Shown: positions 34,870-46,829 of the stretch, piece after piece
How positions within the stretch are numbered: position 1 is the stretch's first letter
Layout of the letters: every line of letters starts with the position of its first letter
DNA from: Timema cristinae
Lineage: Eukaryota; Arthropoda; Insecta; Phasmatodea; Timematidae
Direction of reading: 5' to 3'
DNA: 64,000 nt
Assembly: GCA_039000515.1 (NCBI GenBank)
Contig: JBCFYV010000012.1
Span: 2,882,005 to 2,946,004, forward strand
The notes under the pieces: generated by a model
The model's input: only the letters and a program-made list of their open reading frames with translations
What the model was told of the DNA's origin: nothing
Database searches by the model: none
Program-made: the position numbers and the translations under genes

Positions 34870-35112
34870 CACTAATCACTTACACTATAGAGTACAGGAC
34901 GTGAATATTTTTTTATCACTTACACAATAGAGTACATGACGTGAATATTTTTAGGTATAGTTCTTGAAATTTTCTGTTTAATCACTTACAGTATAGAACA
35001 TGAATATTTTTTATACATTAACACTATAGAGACTACAGAACATGAATATTTTTTTAGGTATAGTTCTTGAAAATTTCTGTTTAATCTCTTACACTGTAGA
35101 GAACATGAATTT
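34870..35112. repeat. Short direct repeats near the PolB 3' end
   Basis: Four or five units share CACTTACA(C/G)TATAGAG, then ACATGAATATTTTT and AGGTATAGTTCTTGAAA. They lie directly downstream of the PolB stop. Confidence 0.85.
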
Positions 35113-35116
35113 TTTT

Positions 35117-38100
35117 TCACATAGAGAGTTGACGGTCCGGGAAGTCACTTATAGAGTAATGGAACCATGGAAGAGTATTGACAGTTCCTGGTACTCTATA
35201 TCTTTTGTCGTCGATAGAGCATAGAGCGACCCTATTGAATTTTTGTGTGTAAAGTTTGAATCCTACAGCTCTTATTGAACGAGCCTCTCTCATGACTATC
35301 GTCTCATCTGTCAAACAATTACGATAATCCTCTAATGAAAGCGTTCTTAACGCGCTACTCTTGACCCCTTTAGCCTTGAGCGTCTCTCCATCTCCTTGTA
35401 CTGAGAATGAATAGAGTTTAGGACGTAAACCAATGAATTCAGTGATGATACGACCTCGAGTCTCGTCTTTTAGTTTACCGAGCACCCCTTTATTTACTAC
35501 GGGCATCCTGTAAACATTGTCTTGTCCGTAGGTGGAGGTGTCCAGGTAGTCATTAGCTAACAGGGCACGTCTCTGGTATGCATCCTCAACAGTCATGTAG
35601 TAGAGAAGTGAGTTTGTATCAGTGTATTGAAGTTTTAACGTACCTTTAGGGAAGACAGGGATCATAACCTGGTAATGCAGACCGTAAATGACTACCTTCG
35701 AGATTTCCAAAATGGCGAATCCCGCATAGATCGGCATATCAAAGTAAATCTCTTGCGGTTCCATCTCGATGATGACTAGGTTTTCTGACACGATCGAGCG
35801 GTTTTTAAAGTTAGGGCTGGCTATGAGGTTCCCCGCTCCAAATTTCTCATCCCACCTGGTAGCTATCTTTATCGTACGGTAAGCCCTCTTGTTAGATATG
35901 AGGCGGCCGAATGCGGCATTGTTCATCAGTTTGAAAAACATGTTTTCAAATTTATTGCTCGCTTTACTCCTCATTTCCACGTTCAACCTGATATACGGAG
36001 CCATCCACGGCGCTTGCTTGAAACTGAGAACACGGTGAACTCTCGTCAGTTTCAACCCGTTCGCTAAACATAGCTTTAGATGACGGTAGTGAATGACGTA
36101 CCTAGTCTTATCAGCTAAAGTTGTTAACAGTTTCTCATGTTTCCCTACGGGTGGAATCCCTTTCTCAGGACAGAACGGCAAGTCGGAATGAGCGTCGTTC
36201 ACATCTCGTGGATATTCAAGATCTACCTGCAAGATATAGCCCGTATCCGCATCGTCCTCTACTTTTAGCACGTCCAATTGAGCAATTTCTTCATCTTCGA
36301 GCCACCTGAACTTACCATAGGGAAGTGAGGACAGCATACTAAATGAATAGAGTCCATTCACGTCTAGATAGACAATGTAAGACTCTGGCTTGGAACGATC
36401 AAACGCGTCCATATAGCAATTATTCGCTACAGCGTGACGATTAGCCACAAAACATATCCCTCCGCGGATAGCTCCCTCAATGAATTGATTCGTGTCCACA
36501 TCATCGATTAATTCGAGCCGTACCCGGGTTATTCTCAATAAAGCCTGGTACGCTAGACTGGGAGCTGTAAGGGACCGTCCGGGATCGAGCCTATACGTTT
36601 TCATGCCGAGATCACGAAAGTTCTCAAAGACGTCGGCCAGTAGCGTCACGTCCGTACACAGGTAGAGGTTCGAATAGTTCCAAAGATTCTTACATTCGAA
36701 TACTCGCCAAACCTCACAGGCGTGATCATAGTCTTCCTGAGAGATATGACTATCCGTGAGCGCATTGTAAAATTTATCTTTGCTCGGTAACCGAGTCTCG
36801 TCCAGCCGCTCGAATGAATCAATATAATCATAGTGGAACACTCCTTTTCGTGTGACTAATTTGAAGCGTTCATCCTCGGGATGGCACTTACGGGTGATTT
36901 TAAGTTGCTCGGGTTCGAGGTAATATACGCATTTCTCTAGGGAAGTACATAGAAAACTGAAACTATCTATAATTTTAATTGTAATCCCTCGAAACCCGTG
37001 CCGAATATATTTCATGATTACTTTGAATCTTCCCATTGTCTCTCCAATAACTCTGACTTTTCCCGGATTGACAAGAACGCTCTCCCCCGTGAACGGATCA
37101 GTTTCTCTACGTTCAACGAGTGATTCAAGAAGGAAAAAATTATCGTAGCAACGCGCGTTATGGATTACTACGCTCAGGTGACTCGGGTTCTTCTAATTAA
37201 TACTACACGCCACGTGACTACTCCCACGATAAAGTCCAGTCAAGTGACAATGATCCATAACCCGAATATCATCATTCTTGTAGGGCTTCTGGCATATATG
37301 GCAATGAGAAGCTGTATTATGAGCATCTCTTTGAGCAGGAGTTAACGGTTTCATTGGTACGACGGTACTATAGTACTCTAGTACACGCTTCGCCGTATCT
37401 ACGAACGCCTCAACAAATTGGTCAGTACAATCTTTTCCCGTGAAGTGACGGTACTCTGAGAGACTATCTTCAAAATTACATTTAACGTACATTCCTACAG
37501 AATAAGCTACATGACACTGAACATTCTTGATATAAGAAAATTTTGGGTCGGGATCACTCCTCTCTATAGGCATAAGTAAGCTCTCCAGGTCCGCATATAC
37601 GATAAATCCGGTTTTCTCCTGCTGCTTATACTGAGTGAACGCGAGGAATTTATCCTCGCCTTGAGGGAATGTACTCCTTACCGCGTCGAATTTTATACAC
37701 ACATATTTATGTTTTGTGAGTTTGTTTTCAGTCAAAAAAGCAGACAGGCATCTATCGCAAAAGTATCTACGTCTTCTGTTAGACGGTAGTTGAGGGTTTA
37801 TTAACCGTGACAGATTTTTAATCCAGCTGAAATGATAAGTTTATGTCCTGTGCACTCTTATCATGAATAAATGAACATGTCTAGCACGCTCTTTAGCACT
37901 GACATGTACGGGAACAATTACTAGTTTTTTTAGAGGTGTCAGCAGTGACAATATAAGAGTCACTCCCATCATGCTTTGCAGTGTACACATCTACAGATAT
38001 TTCGTTAAGCTTTTCAAAGCGCTCGATATATCTCATTTGGAAAGGGAGAGGGATCCCGTCTAGATTCAACACGTCTCGAAAATTAGGGTAAGAGGATAAA

Positions 38101-38947
38101 CGTTGCGCATTTCCCGTCGGTTCAAAAAGACCTGATAAAACGGATACGGGGAAACAATGACCTTCTTCACATTGCACATTTATCAACGCTTCACGCCTGG
38201 CTATAGTTTCAGGGATTTGAACCCGAGCCCCGATCGTGAAAACTGTGTTTTAGAGAGATTTATTCTCATTTCTAATGTACCGTCATACATCCAACCCGAG
38301 TCTCTAGAAACAAAACCTACAATTTGAGCAAGGAGGGGAAAAACCATATTATTCTCATATATCTCCTCCAAGATTTTAGGGGTAAATATATCGCATAGAG
38401 TAGAGTTGAAATATCCTTTCTCGATTCTACCTTCGGTAGGATGTCTAAACTCGCAAATGAGGCTGCAATTTACATTTATCGAGTCATTTGCAATTGTTTC
38501 TTCTACCGTCTTTACGTATATATCCCCGCACGCGACGAGAAACTGAACGGGATCCTTATAAGGCAGTTCATTACTGATAGAATAGGTTTTTATACGGCCG
38601 GTGTACGCCTGCTCAATAAGTTTCAATGAGAGACCTAACGGTTCCAGGTAAAGCCTAAACTGAGTAAATCCCGTACCTAAGTCATGTGACTGAGTCAAAA
38701 GTGTCCGGATCCGTCTATCTATATCGTCATGACCGAGTATCAAAACGCTCGAGGTCTTAATCAACCCTGGTGTATAATCAATATATGCCTTATATACTTG
38801 TGTTGTGATATCACGTTTTAGATAATTAATTAAAATTTGCTCATTCGAGGTTAATTCACGGAGAGTATACACTTTATTTCCATTTATTTGTTGAGATATA
38901 ATGATGGGGGAAGAAAAGCGAGCTCTCTTAGCTAAAGGTTCTGTCAT
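35117..38947 (-). pseudogene. Protein-primed family B DNA polymerase (Polinton PolB), multiply disrupted
   Basis: This polymerase would copy the element by protein priming. From the ATG at 38947 there is a long N-terminal domain. A Cys/His block follows (YFCDRCLSAFLTENKLTKH, about 37775-37715), then Exo I YADLESLL (about 37600), a second Cys/His block (CHICQKPY, DHCHLTGLYRGS) and Exo II HNARCYDNFFLLESL (about 37160). Exo III is YLCTDVTLLADV (about 36650). Palm motifs are A YLDVNGLYSFSML (about 36370), B KLMNNAAFGRLISN (about 35930) and C YTDTNS (35623-35609). Motif C normally ends DTDS; here the second Asp is Asn (AAC, 35614-35612). Frameshifts lie near 38235, 37905, 37830 and 37190. Full length would be about 1,275 residues, normal for the family. 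Confidence 0.93.
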
Positions 38948-39109
38948 GTTCCTTAAGTTCGCTTTATGCTCTCCTTTTTACTCTCCTCTTCATTCAGGTA
39001 CAGTCCCCTCCAAGATAACATCAAGTGGGCTCGATATGGCTGTAAACAAACAAACAGGAACGACTATGATGTGTGTAAGTGCATAAGTATGATAATCATA
39101 TGCTAACAC

Positions 39110-39320
39110 CTTACCCCTAGACCATCAGGCTACCTAGTTGCTTCAGTTACTGCCTGTTCTGAGGAGTCTGGAGGGTCAAGGTTCGACTCTCGCTCCAGGA
39201 TGCTTTCTACTCTCTCTCTCACTATGCTAATTTGTACACATTTCCTCTAAAATATAACCCTATTAATTCATAAACAGCGTTAGTATGTAGACGTATAACC
39301 ATAACGGGTAGTAAGACAGA
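39110..39320 (+). repeat. Diverged SINE relic inside the Polinton
   Basis: It has a box-B-like AAGGTTCGACTCTCGC near 39178 and a tail reading GACGTATAACCATAACGGGTAGTAAGAC near 39282-39309. These match the head and tail of family A. It inserted upstream of PolB. Confidence 0.65.
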
Positions 39321-39544
39321 TTTGTACGTAAGCTGTTTGTGATATTTTAGTTTACTGTAAATACAGAAAGGTTTAAATGTTTCTTTTTTGTCGGTGAAGG
39401 TTGTTCTCCCTCGGACCCTTCTGTTAAAAGAGGGTGGAAAAAATGTGTGTTTAAACTCATTTCAAAAACGACTCAAGTAGGTGTTTTTTAAAAACTATTA
39501 AACAATTCAATGATTTATAGTTAGTCAATGATATTTTAACCTGT

Positions 39545-41506
39545 AAGATTATTAACTTAGGTCTTACGAGATGTAGATTAAGCACAATTATCCGGGGGGC
39601 AAGGTTCGAACCTCGTATTGTTAGTTAATGATGTAAACAATTATTTTTAATGATTATTAACTTAGGTCTTACGAGACGTAGATTAAGCACAATTATCCTG
39701 GGAGCACGGTTAGAACCTTGTATTGTTAGTTAATGATGTAAACAATTCTTTTTAAAGATTATTAACTTAGGTCTTATGAGGTGTAGATTAAGCACAATTA
39801 TTCTGGGAGCAAGGTTCGAACCTTGTATTGTTAGTTAATGATGTAAACAATTCTTTTTTTAAACTCATTTCAAAAACTATTCACATTTAACCTGAAAACA
39901 ATTCAATGATTATTGACTTAGGTCTTACAAGGAGTAGATTAAGCACAATTATCCTGGGAGTGAGGTTCGAACCTTGTATTGTTAGTTAATGATGTAAACA
40001 AATCTTTTTTTTAAAGATTATTAACTTAGGTCTTACGAGGCGTAGATTAAGCACAATTATCCTGGGAGTGAGGTTCGAACCTTGTATTGTTAGTCAATGA
40101 TGTAAACAAATCTTTTTAAAGATTATTAACTTAGGTCTTACGAGGCGTAGATTAATCACAATTATCCTGAGAGCAAGGTTCGAACCTCGATCGCCAACTC
40201 GCATTCTTAGTTAATGATGTAAAAAATTCTTTTTTTAAACTCATTTCAAAAACTATTCACATTTAACCTGAAAACAATTCAATGATTATTGACTTAGGTC
40301 TTACGAGGAGTAGATTAAGCACAATTATCCTGGGAGTGATGTTCTAACCTTGTATTGTTAGTTAATGATGTAAACAAATCTTTTTAAAGATTATTAACCT
40401 AGGTCTTACGAGGCGTAGATTAATCACAATTATCCTGAGAGCAAGGTTCGAACCTCGTATTGTTAGTTAATGATGTAAACAATTCTTTTTAAACTCATTT
40501 CAAAAAAACTATTCACATTTAACCTGTAAACAATTCAATGATTATTGACATAGATTAAGCTCAATTATCCTGGGAGTGAAGTTCGAACCTTGAATTGTTA
40601 GTTAATGATGTAAACAAATCTTTTTAAAGATTATTAACTTATGTCTTACGAGGAGTAGATTAAGCACAATTATCCTGGGGGTGAGGTTCGAACCTTGTAT
40701 TGTTAGTTAATGATGTAAACAAATCTTTTTAAAGATTATTAACTTAGGTCTTACGAGGCGTAGATTAAGCACAATTATCCTGGGAGTGAGGTTCGAACCT
40801 TGTATTGTTAGTTAATGATGTAAACACATCTTTTTAAACTCATTTCAAAAACTATTCACATTTAACCTGAAAACAATTCAATGATTATTGACTTATGTCT
40901 TACGAGGAGTAGATTAAGCACAATTATCCTGGGAGTGAGGTTCGAACCTTGTATTGTTAGTTAATGATGTAAACAAATCTTTTTAAAGATTATTAACTTA
41001 GGTCTTACGAGGCGTAGATTAATCACAATTATCCTGAGAGCAAGGTTCGAACCTCGTATTGTTAGTTAATGATGTAAACAATTCTTTTTAAACTCATTTC
41101 AAAAAAACTATTCACATTTAACCTGTAAACAATTCAATGATTATTGACATAGATTAAGCACAATTATCCTGGGAGTGAAGCTCAAACCTTGAATTGTTAG
41201 TTAATGATGTAAACAAATCTTTTTAAAGATTATTAACTTAAGTCTTACGAGGAGTAGATTAAGCACAATTATCCTGGGGGTGAGGTTCGAACCTTGTATT
41301 GTTAGTTAATGATGTAAACAAATCTTTTTAAAGATTATTAACTTAGGTCTTACGAGGCGTAGATTAAGCACAATTATCCTGAGAGCGAGGTTCGAACCTC
41401 GTATTGTTAGTTAATGATGTAAACAATTCTTTTTAAACTCATTTCAAAAACTATTAACCTGTAAACAATTCAATGAATATTGATAAAGATTAAGCACAAT
41501 TATCCT

Positions 41507-41510
<4 letters not shown>
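39545..41510. repeat. Tandem array with a GGTTCGAACC palindrome per unit
   Basis: About 16-17 units occur, of two lengths: about 106 bp, and about 150 bp when a spacer CTCATTTCAAAAACTATTCA is included. Each has TTAACTTAGGTCTTACGAGG, TAGATTAAGCACAATTATCC, GAGGTTCGAACCT and TGTTAGTTAATGATGTAAAC. The block at 40385-40740 recurs at 40985-41340, giving a higher-order repeat of about 600 bp. GGTTCGAACC matches the pol III box B consensus, but no box A is visible. The array lies between the splice donor of the right-end gene and PolB. Confidence 0.95.

Positions 41511-41511
<1 letters not shown>

Positions 41512-41537
<26 letters not shown>
41512..41537. repeat. (CA)n microsatellite
   Basis: It is a CA dinucleotide run. 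On the minus strand it follows a GTAAGT splice donor, so the Cys-Val repeat seen in translation is intronic. Confidence 0.93.
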
Positions 41538-41539
<2 letters not shown>

Positions 41540-41541
41540 AC

Positions 41542-41839
41542 CTTCAAAGTTAAGGATGGCGGTTTTGGTGGCGGTAGAGAGACCTCTGTAAACAAGAAGT
41601 AGATCTGCTTTTGAGATGTCCTCTATCTGGGCGTCACTAAGCGTCGAAAATCTCCGCGGCAGCCAAACTTGATACTTGGCGTCGAGCACAGTAAGTATAC
41701 GACGACCGAATCGGGTACTTATCGATTTTATTGAAGAAATACGGTACGCATGACCTATCTCCAAGTCAGTCAATTTACGCGGAAGTATTTCATTACTTCC
41801 CACCTCCGTTAAAAATGCGGCTACAAATTCTGACGCCAT
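41542..41839 (-). CDS. Small Polinton protein, exon 1 with splice donor
   Basis: The ATG at 41839 opens about 99 codons. The protein includes LTDLEIGHAYRISSIKSI, STRFGRRILTVLD, YQVWLPRRFSTLSD and KADLLLVYRG. I recognise this pattern from small proteins that recur in arthropod Polintons; their function is not established. The strand-rich layout would suit an OB-like single-stranded DNA-binding fold, but that is inference. The frame runs into AAG|GTAAGT (donor GT at 41541-41540), a strong 5' splice site, so the gene probably continues after an intron. No acceptor could be chosen with confidence. A TATA box lies 52 bases upstream. Confidence 0.72.
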
Positions 41840-41890
41840 GGCTAATATAGCTGCCGGTTAATGATTCAACAAAAAAAGGGTTGACCACCC

Positions 41891-41900
41891 CTATTTATAG
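41891..41900 (-). promoter_or_regulatory. TATA box of the right-end leftward unit
   Basis: The minus strand reads CTATAAATAG, a near-perfect TATA box, ending 52 bases before the ATG at 41839. Transcription would start near 41868. Confidence 0.65.
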
Positions 41901-42223
41901 GCTCCAAGACACGCTTCTCCCCCCCCCTCCCACAAGGTTCACGGATCTAGACCCTCAATGTGAAAAAGGTTTATGTTTTCTTGTTGACCTACTCAACACA
42001 AAGTATCATGATTCTAAGTATGTCTCTTAGAAAGAAATTTATGTTCTAAAGTTCGTGAATCAGATAAAATATTTCTCGTATACCTTGACTGTTATGAGAA
42101 TATATGGCTCTTTCAAGTGCAGCTGCCACACCTGAGACCACCTGTGCACCCCAGTCACTACGTCAAGCCTGCCCTGCCTCCCTCTACCACGTGAGTACCT
42201 TACACCCTCATCCACACACTCTA

Positions 42224-42823
<600 letters not shown>

Positions 42824-42849
42824 TTTAAATTTATATTAACAATATTTGT

Positions 42850-43208
42850 TATATCCTGAAAATTGAAAAATGACACCTGGACATGGGAATCGAACCCGGG
42901 ACCTTCGGCTTAGTACGCCACTGCTCTAACCACTGAGCTATCCAGGATTCGTCCCGTGCCCATGGTCATTCTTCACTCATATTTTAAGGCAGAGTCTATG
43001 ATGGACGTGCAGAAGTCGTCAGCTTATAAACATGTGATTATATCTAAGATCACAGCCATCAGACAACGCAGCCACCTGCGACTCGGTAGTTGGCATGATG
43101 CAGCCAATTTACAATTATATATTATAATTGTACGGGATTGCATATATTAATGAATCAAATAGCCGAAGCTATCATCTATGCATTTTGGTGAGGATAACAC
43201 CTCTTAGA
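42850..43208 (-). repeat. SINE family C unit 1, with a tRNA-like domain at 42876-42947
   Basis: The tRNA-like domain has a good D arm (GCTC/GAGC) and a T arm CGGGTTCGATTCCCG. The acceptor stem is imperfect, and the anticodon position reads ACT, which is not a normal functional anticodon. It is therefore a SINE head rather than a tRNA gene. The other end carries a near-palindrome GATAGCTTCGGCTAT(T). Confidence 0.85.
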
Positions 43209-43417
43209 TATCATATCCTGAAAATTGAAAAATGACACCTGGACACGGGAATCGAACCCGGGACCTTCGGCTTAGTACGCCACTGCTCTAACCACTGAGC
43301 TATCCAGGATTCGTCCCGTGCCCATGGTCATTCTTCACTCATATTTTAAGGCAGAGTCTATGATGGACGTGCAGAAGTCGTCAGCTTATAAACATGTGAT
43401 TATCTAAGATCAGAGCC
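43209..43417 (-). repeat. SINE family C unit 2 (partial), tRNA-like domain at 43238-43309
   Basis: It is near-identical to unit 1 over the tRNA-like half and in tandem with it. It breaks off at GATCAGAGCC, where the inverted unit begins. Confidence 0.85.
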
Positions 43418-43815
43418 AAAATGCATAGATGATAGCTTCGGCTATCTGATTCATTAATATATGCAATCCCGTACAATTATAATATATAATTGTAAATTGG
43501 CTGCATCATGCCAACTACCGAGTCGCAGGTGGCTGCGTTGTCTGATGGCTGTGATCTTAGATAATCACATGTTTATAAGCTGACGACTTCTGCATGTCCA
43601 TCATAGACTCTGCCTTAAAATATGAGTGAAGAATGACCATGGGCACGGGACGATTCCTGGATAGCTCAGTGGTTAGAGCAGTGGCGTACTAAGCCGAAGG
43701 TCCCGGGTTCGATTCCCGTGTCCAGGTGTCATTTTTCAATTTTCAGGATATGATATCTAAGAGGTGTTATCCTCACCAAAATGCATAGATGATAGCTTCG
43801 GCTATCTGATTCATT
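43418..43815 (+). repeat. SINE family C unit 3 (inverted), tRNA-like domain at 43655-43726
   Basis: This unit is in inverse orientation to units 1 and 2, and a fourth unit begins at 43758. It carries perfect GATAGC-TTCG-GCTATC hairpins at 43431-43446 and 43791-43806. Together the array makes a long inverted repeat with arms of about 340 bp. Confidence 0.85.
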
Positions 43816-44315
43816 AATATTTGTTATGTTGAGGAAAGAGGGGAAAGGGGTCAAATACCCTGCTACCCCTCTCCCCCTTGGGTGCACCTCTGCTTATAGT
43901 TAAAGATATGTGTAAATATCTTATCAATAAACCAATGACGTAGCGATAGAGTATTAATAGTCCGAGATTATCTCCCCTATGTTAGTCAGAGTTTACGCAT
44001 CTAATTAGCTTCCGGAGCATAAATTCTCAGGTTGGGAGACTCGTTTATTTCCAAGCAGCATTGTGTGAGATAAATTAGGCTTTATAAAATAGTTTTAATT
44101 GCAACGTGAGTTGGACAATCCACCTGATTCCCTCTCACCAAGATCTGATGGACGCTTGATCGATGTATCACTCCATTTTACTCTTATAATGATTGTTTGC
44201 TTTGAGTATTGCTAACTGTGTGCTTTTAATTACACTAGACTAATTGAATAGGATCTGTCTCTCATGCATTCAGAAATGTGCCCATACCACTCTTAGCCCC
44301 GACATTAATATTTAC
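43816..44315. other. Non-coding stretch
   Basis: Nothing is recognised here. Confidence 0.5.
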
Positions 44316-44640
44316 TTAAATGTCGAACCATGTAGATAGCATTACAATTTGAGAACCGCCTATGTGGTCAGGCTTCAAACCCAGAGGTCCCGGGTTTGAT
44401 TCCCAGCGCGTCCAGATTATCTGGGAAGCAGTGGGTCTGGAACGGGCTAGATTCATAAAACCGAGCTTGATGGCTGGAGTCATCGTTGTGCTGACCACAT
44501 GACACCCTCTATCCGCAAGAGTTGGCACTAATTCGCTAAACAGTTTGGTAGCCACTCGGTAGGTATAGCCTGAATGAGGGCTGATACCATTGAATAACTT
44601 TTTATTACATTTTGAGTGGATTGTAATCCTCGTCATTGAT
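44316..44640 (-). repeat. SINE-like tRNA-derived repeat (family D)
   Basis: The plus strand contains CCCGGGTTTGATTCCCAGC near 44389, a T-arm-like sequence, next to AGAACCGCCTATGTGGTCAGG. The open frame across it translates to RWESNPGPLGLKPD, a signature of translated SINEs, so I do not call a gene. Confidence 0.6.
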
Positions 44641-45064
44641 AAATAAAAGAAGAGAGATTATGGGAGGGGGAAGGGGGGCTCAACATTTCCTAAGATAGCA
44701 TACAGTTAAAGGGAAATAATAAATGTTCGAGAACCACTGTTTATATGGACATATCTTCAAATATATCCCTTGAAATAATCCCTTGACGTTTTTGGACAAC
44801 CATGGTTGAGGGTCCTCGGCCCCTAAATCTCCCCTGAAACTTTTAGAATACAGCATACCTATTAAGTTTTTTCAGAATACGCCACTAGTTTATATTCTTT
44901 ATTGTATTCCAGGAAATGTTATTTTAATTATGACTTATGAGATTATTGAACTGTTTTCCTTGAATCTTGTGTTATCCCCCTCTCCCCAGCTTTCTAGCCA
45001 ATCTTTTTGTACCTCAGTTGTTTACGCGTTTGGTTGAGTAATCTTCCACCAGGAGGTATAGCGG

Positions 45065-45254
45065 TATATAAAACACGCCTCTCCATTGGGTGGGTTACGT
45101 GCTTGAAGATTCCAATCGCCGACTACACGTGTGCTGATTATTTATTTGTTCTTTTGATCGTGTCGTAAGACAAAGCCAGGGTCAGCCAAAACTTGCGAAT
45201 TAGCTGGAGTATTTCTCTCTCTCGAAAGATATGATTCACAATACGACTATGCGG
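45065..45254 (+). promoter_or_regulatory. Candidate host TATA promoter and non-coding first exon
   Basis: TATATAAAA lies at 45065-45073, followed by an inverted CCAAT (ATTGG) and sequence richer in CG than its surroundings. A good splice donor CGG|GTAAGG lies at 45255. It could be the promoter and 5' UTR exon for the signal-peptide exon at 50279. The link is only positional. Confidence 0.25.
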
Positions 45255-45539
45255 GTAAGGCAAATGACCGCGAAAACAAATAATATTGCGATCATGCTAG
45301 CTACTTTTTGTGAATATTTCTTTTGTTCTCGTGCTTGATTAGAAAAGTTTATAAATCACTTATCTTATGTGTGGATATTAGAGAGTAGAGGCCTAGCTAG
45401 GCCTAGTTCTAGAATTTTATTTTACTAAAAAGATTCCACACATTTAGGCGCGTGAAAAAAATCATCAGTTTCATTTTGTATGGTTTTACAATGATGGGGA
45501 GGTCGTTTAAATCCCGTTCAGTTGTATTAAGTTGTTTTC

Positions 45540-45775
45540 TTTATGAAATGGTTTCCCATCGTTGGGCACGCGGACAAGGACGTCAGACTCACCTTTTCTG
45601 GTTGTATGCTGTGGAGGTCAGAGATATAATCCCGGCTGGTTGGATGAAACGAGATGGGTTTTTTTCCCTCTAAGTAGTTTCCCACATTGCCTCTCAATCT
45701 TACCTTCCTCATGCCTATCCCACTAACGTAAATGTGCGGATAGTCTGAATGTGTGGTAAGCCGTGGTGCACATAA
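45540..45775 (+). repeat. Diverged SINE family A-like copy
   Basis: It contains AAATGGTTTCCCATCG, ATAATCCCGGCTGG, GTAGTTTCCCACATTGCC, CCCACTAACGTAAATGTGCGG and a tail TGTGGTAAGCCGTGGTGC. Confidence 0.6.
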
Positions 45776-45829
45776 CTAAACAACACTAAAAAACATCGCC
45801 AAATTAGACATATTTTTTTAGGAAGGCGT

Positions 45830-46150
45830 CAGAGATGAGGGCGCCGTCATGATGCCTCTCTCGTGAGCACGTCTCAGGACGGGCCGGAAACCGCAACCTT
45901 GGAGCTATTTGCCCCCGGGGGCCCGCGGACAGCGCTGATGATGAAATAAAGTACCTCAGATCTCGATGTATCTCTTGCTTTAATTGGGTATATATGTGGT
46001 GGGGAGGGGTTATCTAAAAATAGAGAGACGATAATAAAGCCTCCAGTAGGTGAATGGCCTGCCTTGACTCGCCTCGCGGTCATTGTCCATTGGTCCACGC
46101 GGGCATGGGGGGGGGGGGGGGAGAAGGTAGCCCCTACGTTACCACAGAAA
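45830..46150. other. GC- and CpG-rich patch
   Basis: It stands out from the AT-rich surroundings (CCCCCGGGGGCCCGCGGAC near 45911, ATTGGTCCACGCGGGC near 46089, then a G run). On the minus strand GACCAATGG is a CCAAT box. It may be a regulatory region. No gene is visible. Confidence 0.3.
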
Positions 46151-46214
46151 TAATGACAAGGTCTCATGTTATCTCCTAGCGCCCTTATAAGTTATCATTG
46201 ACTGTTACAGTTAT

Positions 46215-46430
46215 ATCCCACACACTTCAGTGGCTGAACGGTATATGGCGTCACTCTCGTGTTAGACTGGCCTGCTGAGGACGAGGAGATCGGGATTCAA
46301 ATCCCGGTAGGGTCGATTGAGGGTGGCTTTTCCTAAATGGTTTCCCATTCTACTTCCACACAAATGCGGGTAAATTAGCTATAAAATGCTTTCTTCCTCA
46401 TCCCTACCACATTAGAATACATGAGTACAA
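46215..46430 (+). repeat. SINE family A-like copy, tail missing
   Basis: The head has GACGAGGAGATCGGGATTC, AAATCCCGG, then TGGCTTTTCCTAAATGG and CCACACAAATGCGGG. It lacks the common tail and is followed directly by another copy. Confidence 0.8.
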
Positions 46431-46431
46431 C

Positions 46432-46675
46432 CCGCCTCGGTGTCGTAGTTAACTAACGCTCTAGTCGTGTTGAGCTAGACTGCCGAGGACGGGGAGATCA
46501 AGGTTCGAATCTTGGTCGGGTGAACTGGGGGTGGTTTTTCCTCAGTGGTTTCCCACTCTTCCTCCACGCAAATGCGAGTTCACTTCCTCTAAATTCAACC
46601 TTCCCAATTCCTAGCCCATTAGCGTAATTAGTACTTAAGCTTATAACCCAAACGGGTAGTAAGACGCGGTGCTAA
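46432..46675 (+). repeat. SINE family A copy, near full length
   Basis: This is the cleanest intact copy in the window. It has head CCCGCCTCGGTGTCGTAG, box B AAGGTTCGAATC, body CTGGGGGTGGTTTTTCCTCA and tail CCAAACGGGTAGTAAGACG. It shows what the Polinton-split SINE looked like before insertion. Confidence 0.92.
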
Positions 46676-46829
46676 AAAAACTATCAAGACACCAGATTAA
46701 GTCGTAATTAATTTGACCGTACTATTATTATGGCTGACCCAACACCATTAGACAAATTACAGTACATTATTATGCCTGAGTTTAACTATAATAAACCAAC
46801 TAGTTAATTAAAGAAAAAATGAGACTGTG

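Noticed and set aside
43655..43726. Functional tRNA gene
   Set aside because: The D and T arms are good, but the acceptor stem needs a bulge, the anticodon would be ACT, and the copies sit inside a larger repeat unit. It is a SINE head.
45231..45254. ATG before the 45255 splice donor as the true start of the host gene
   Set aside because: Spliced to the 50279 exon, it hits a stop after about 19 codons, so at best it is an upstream ORF.
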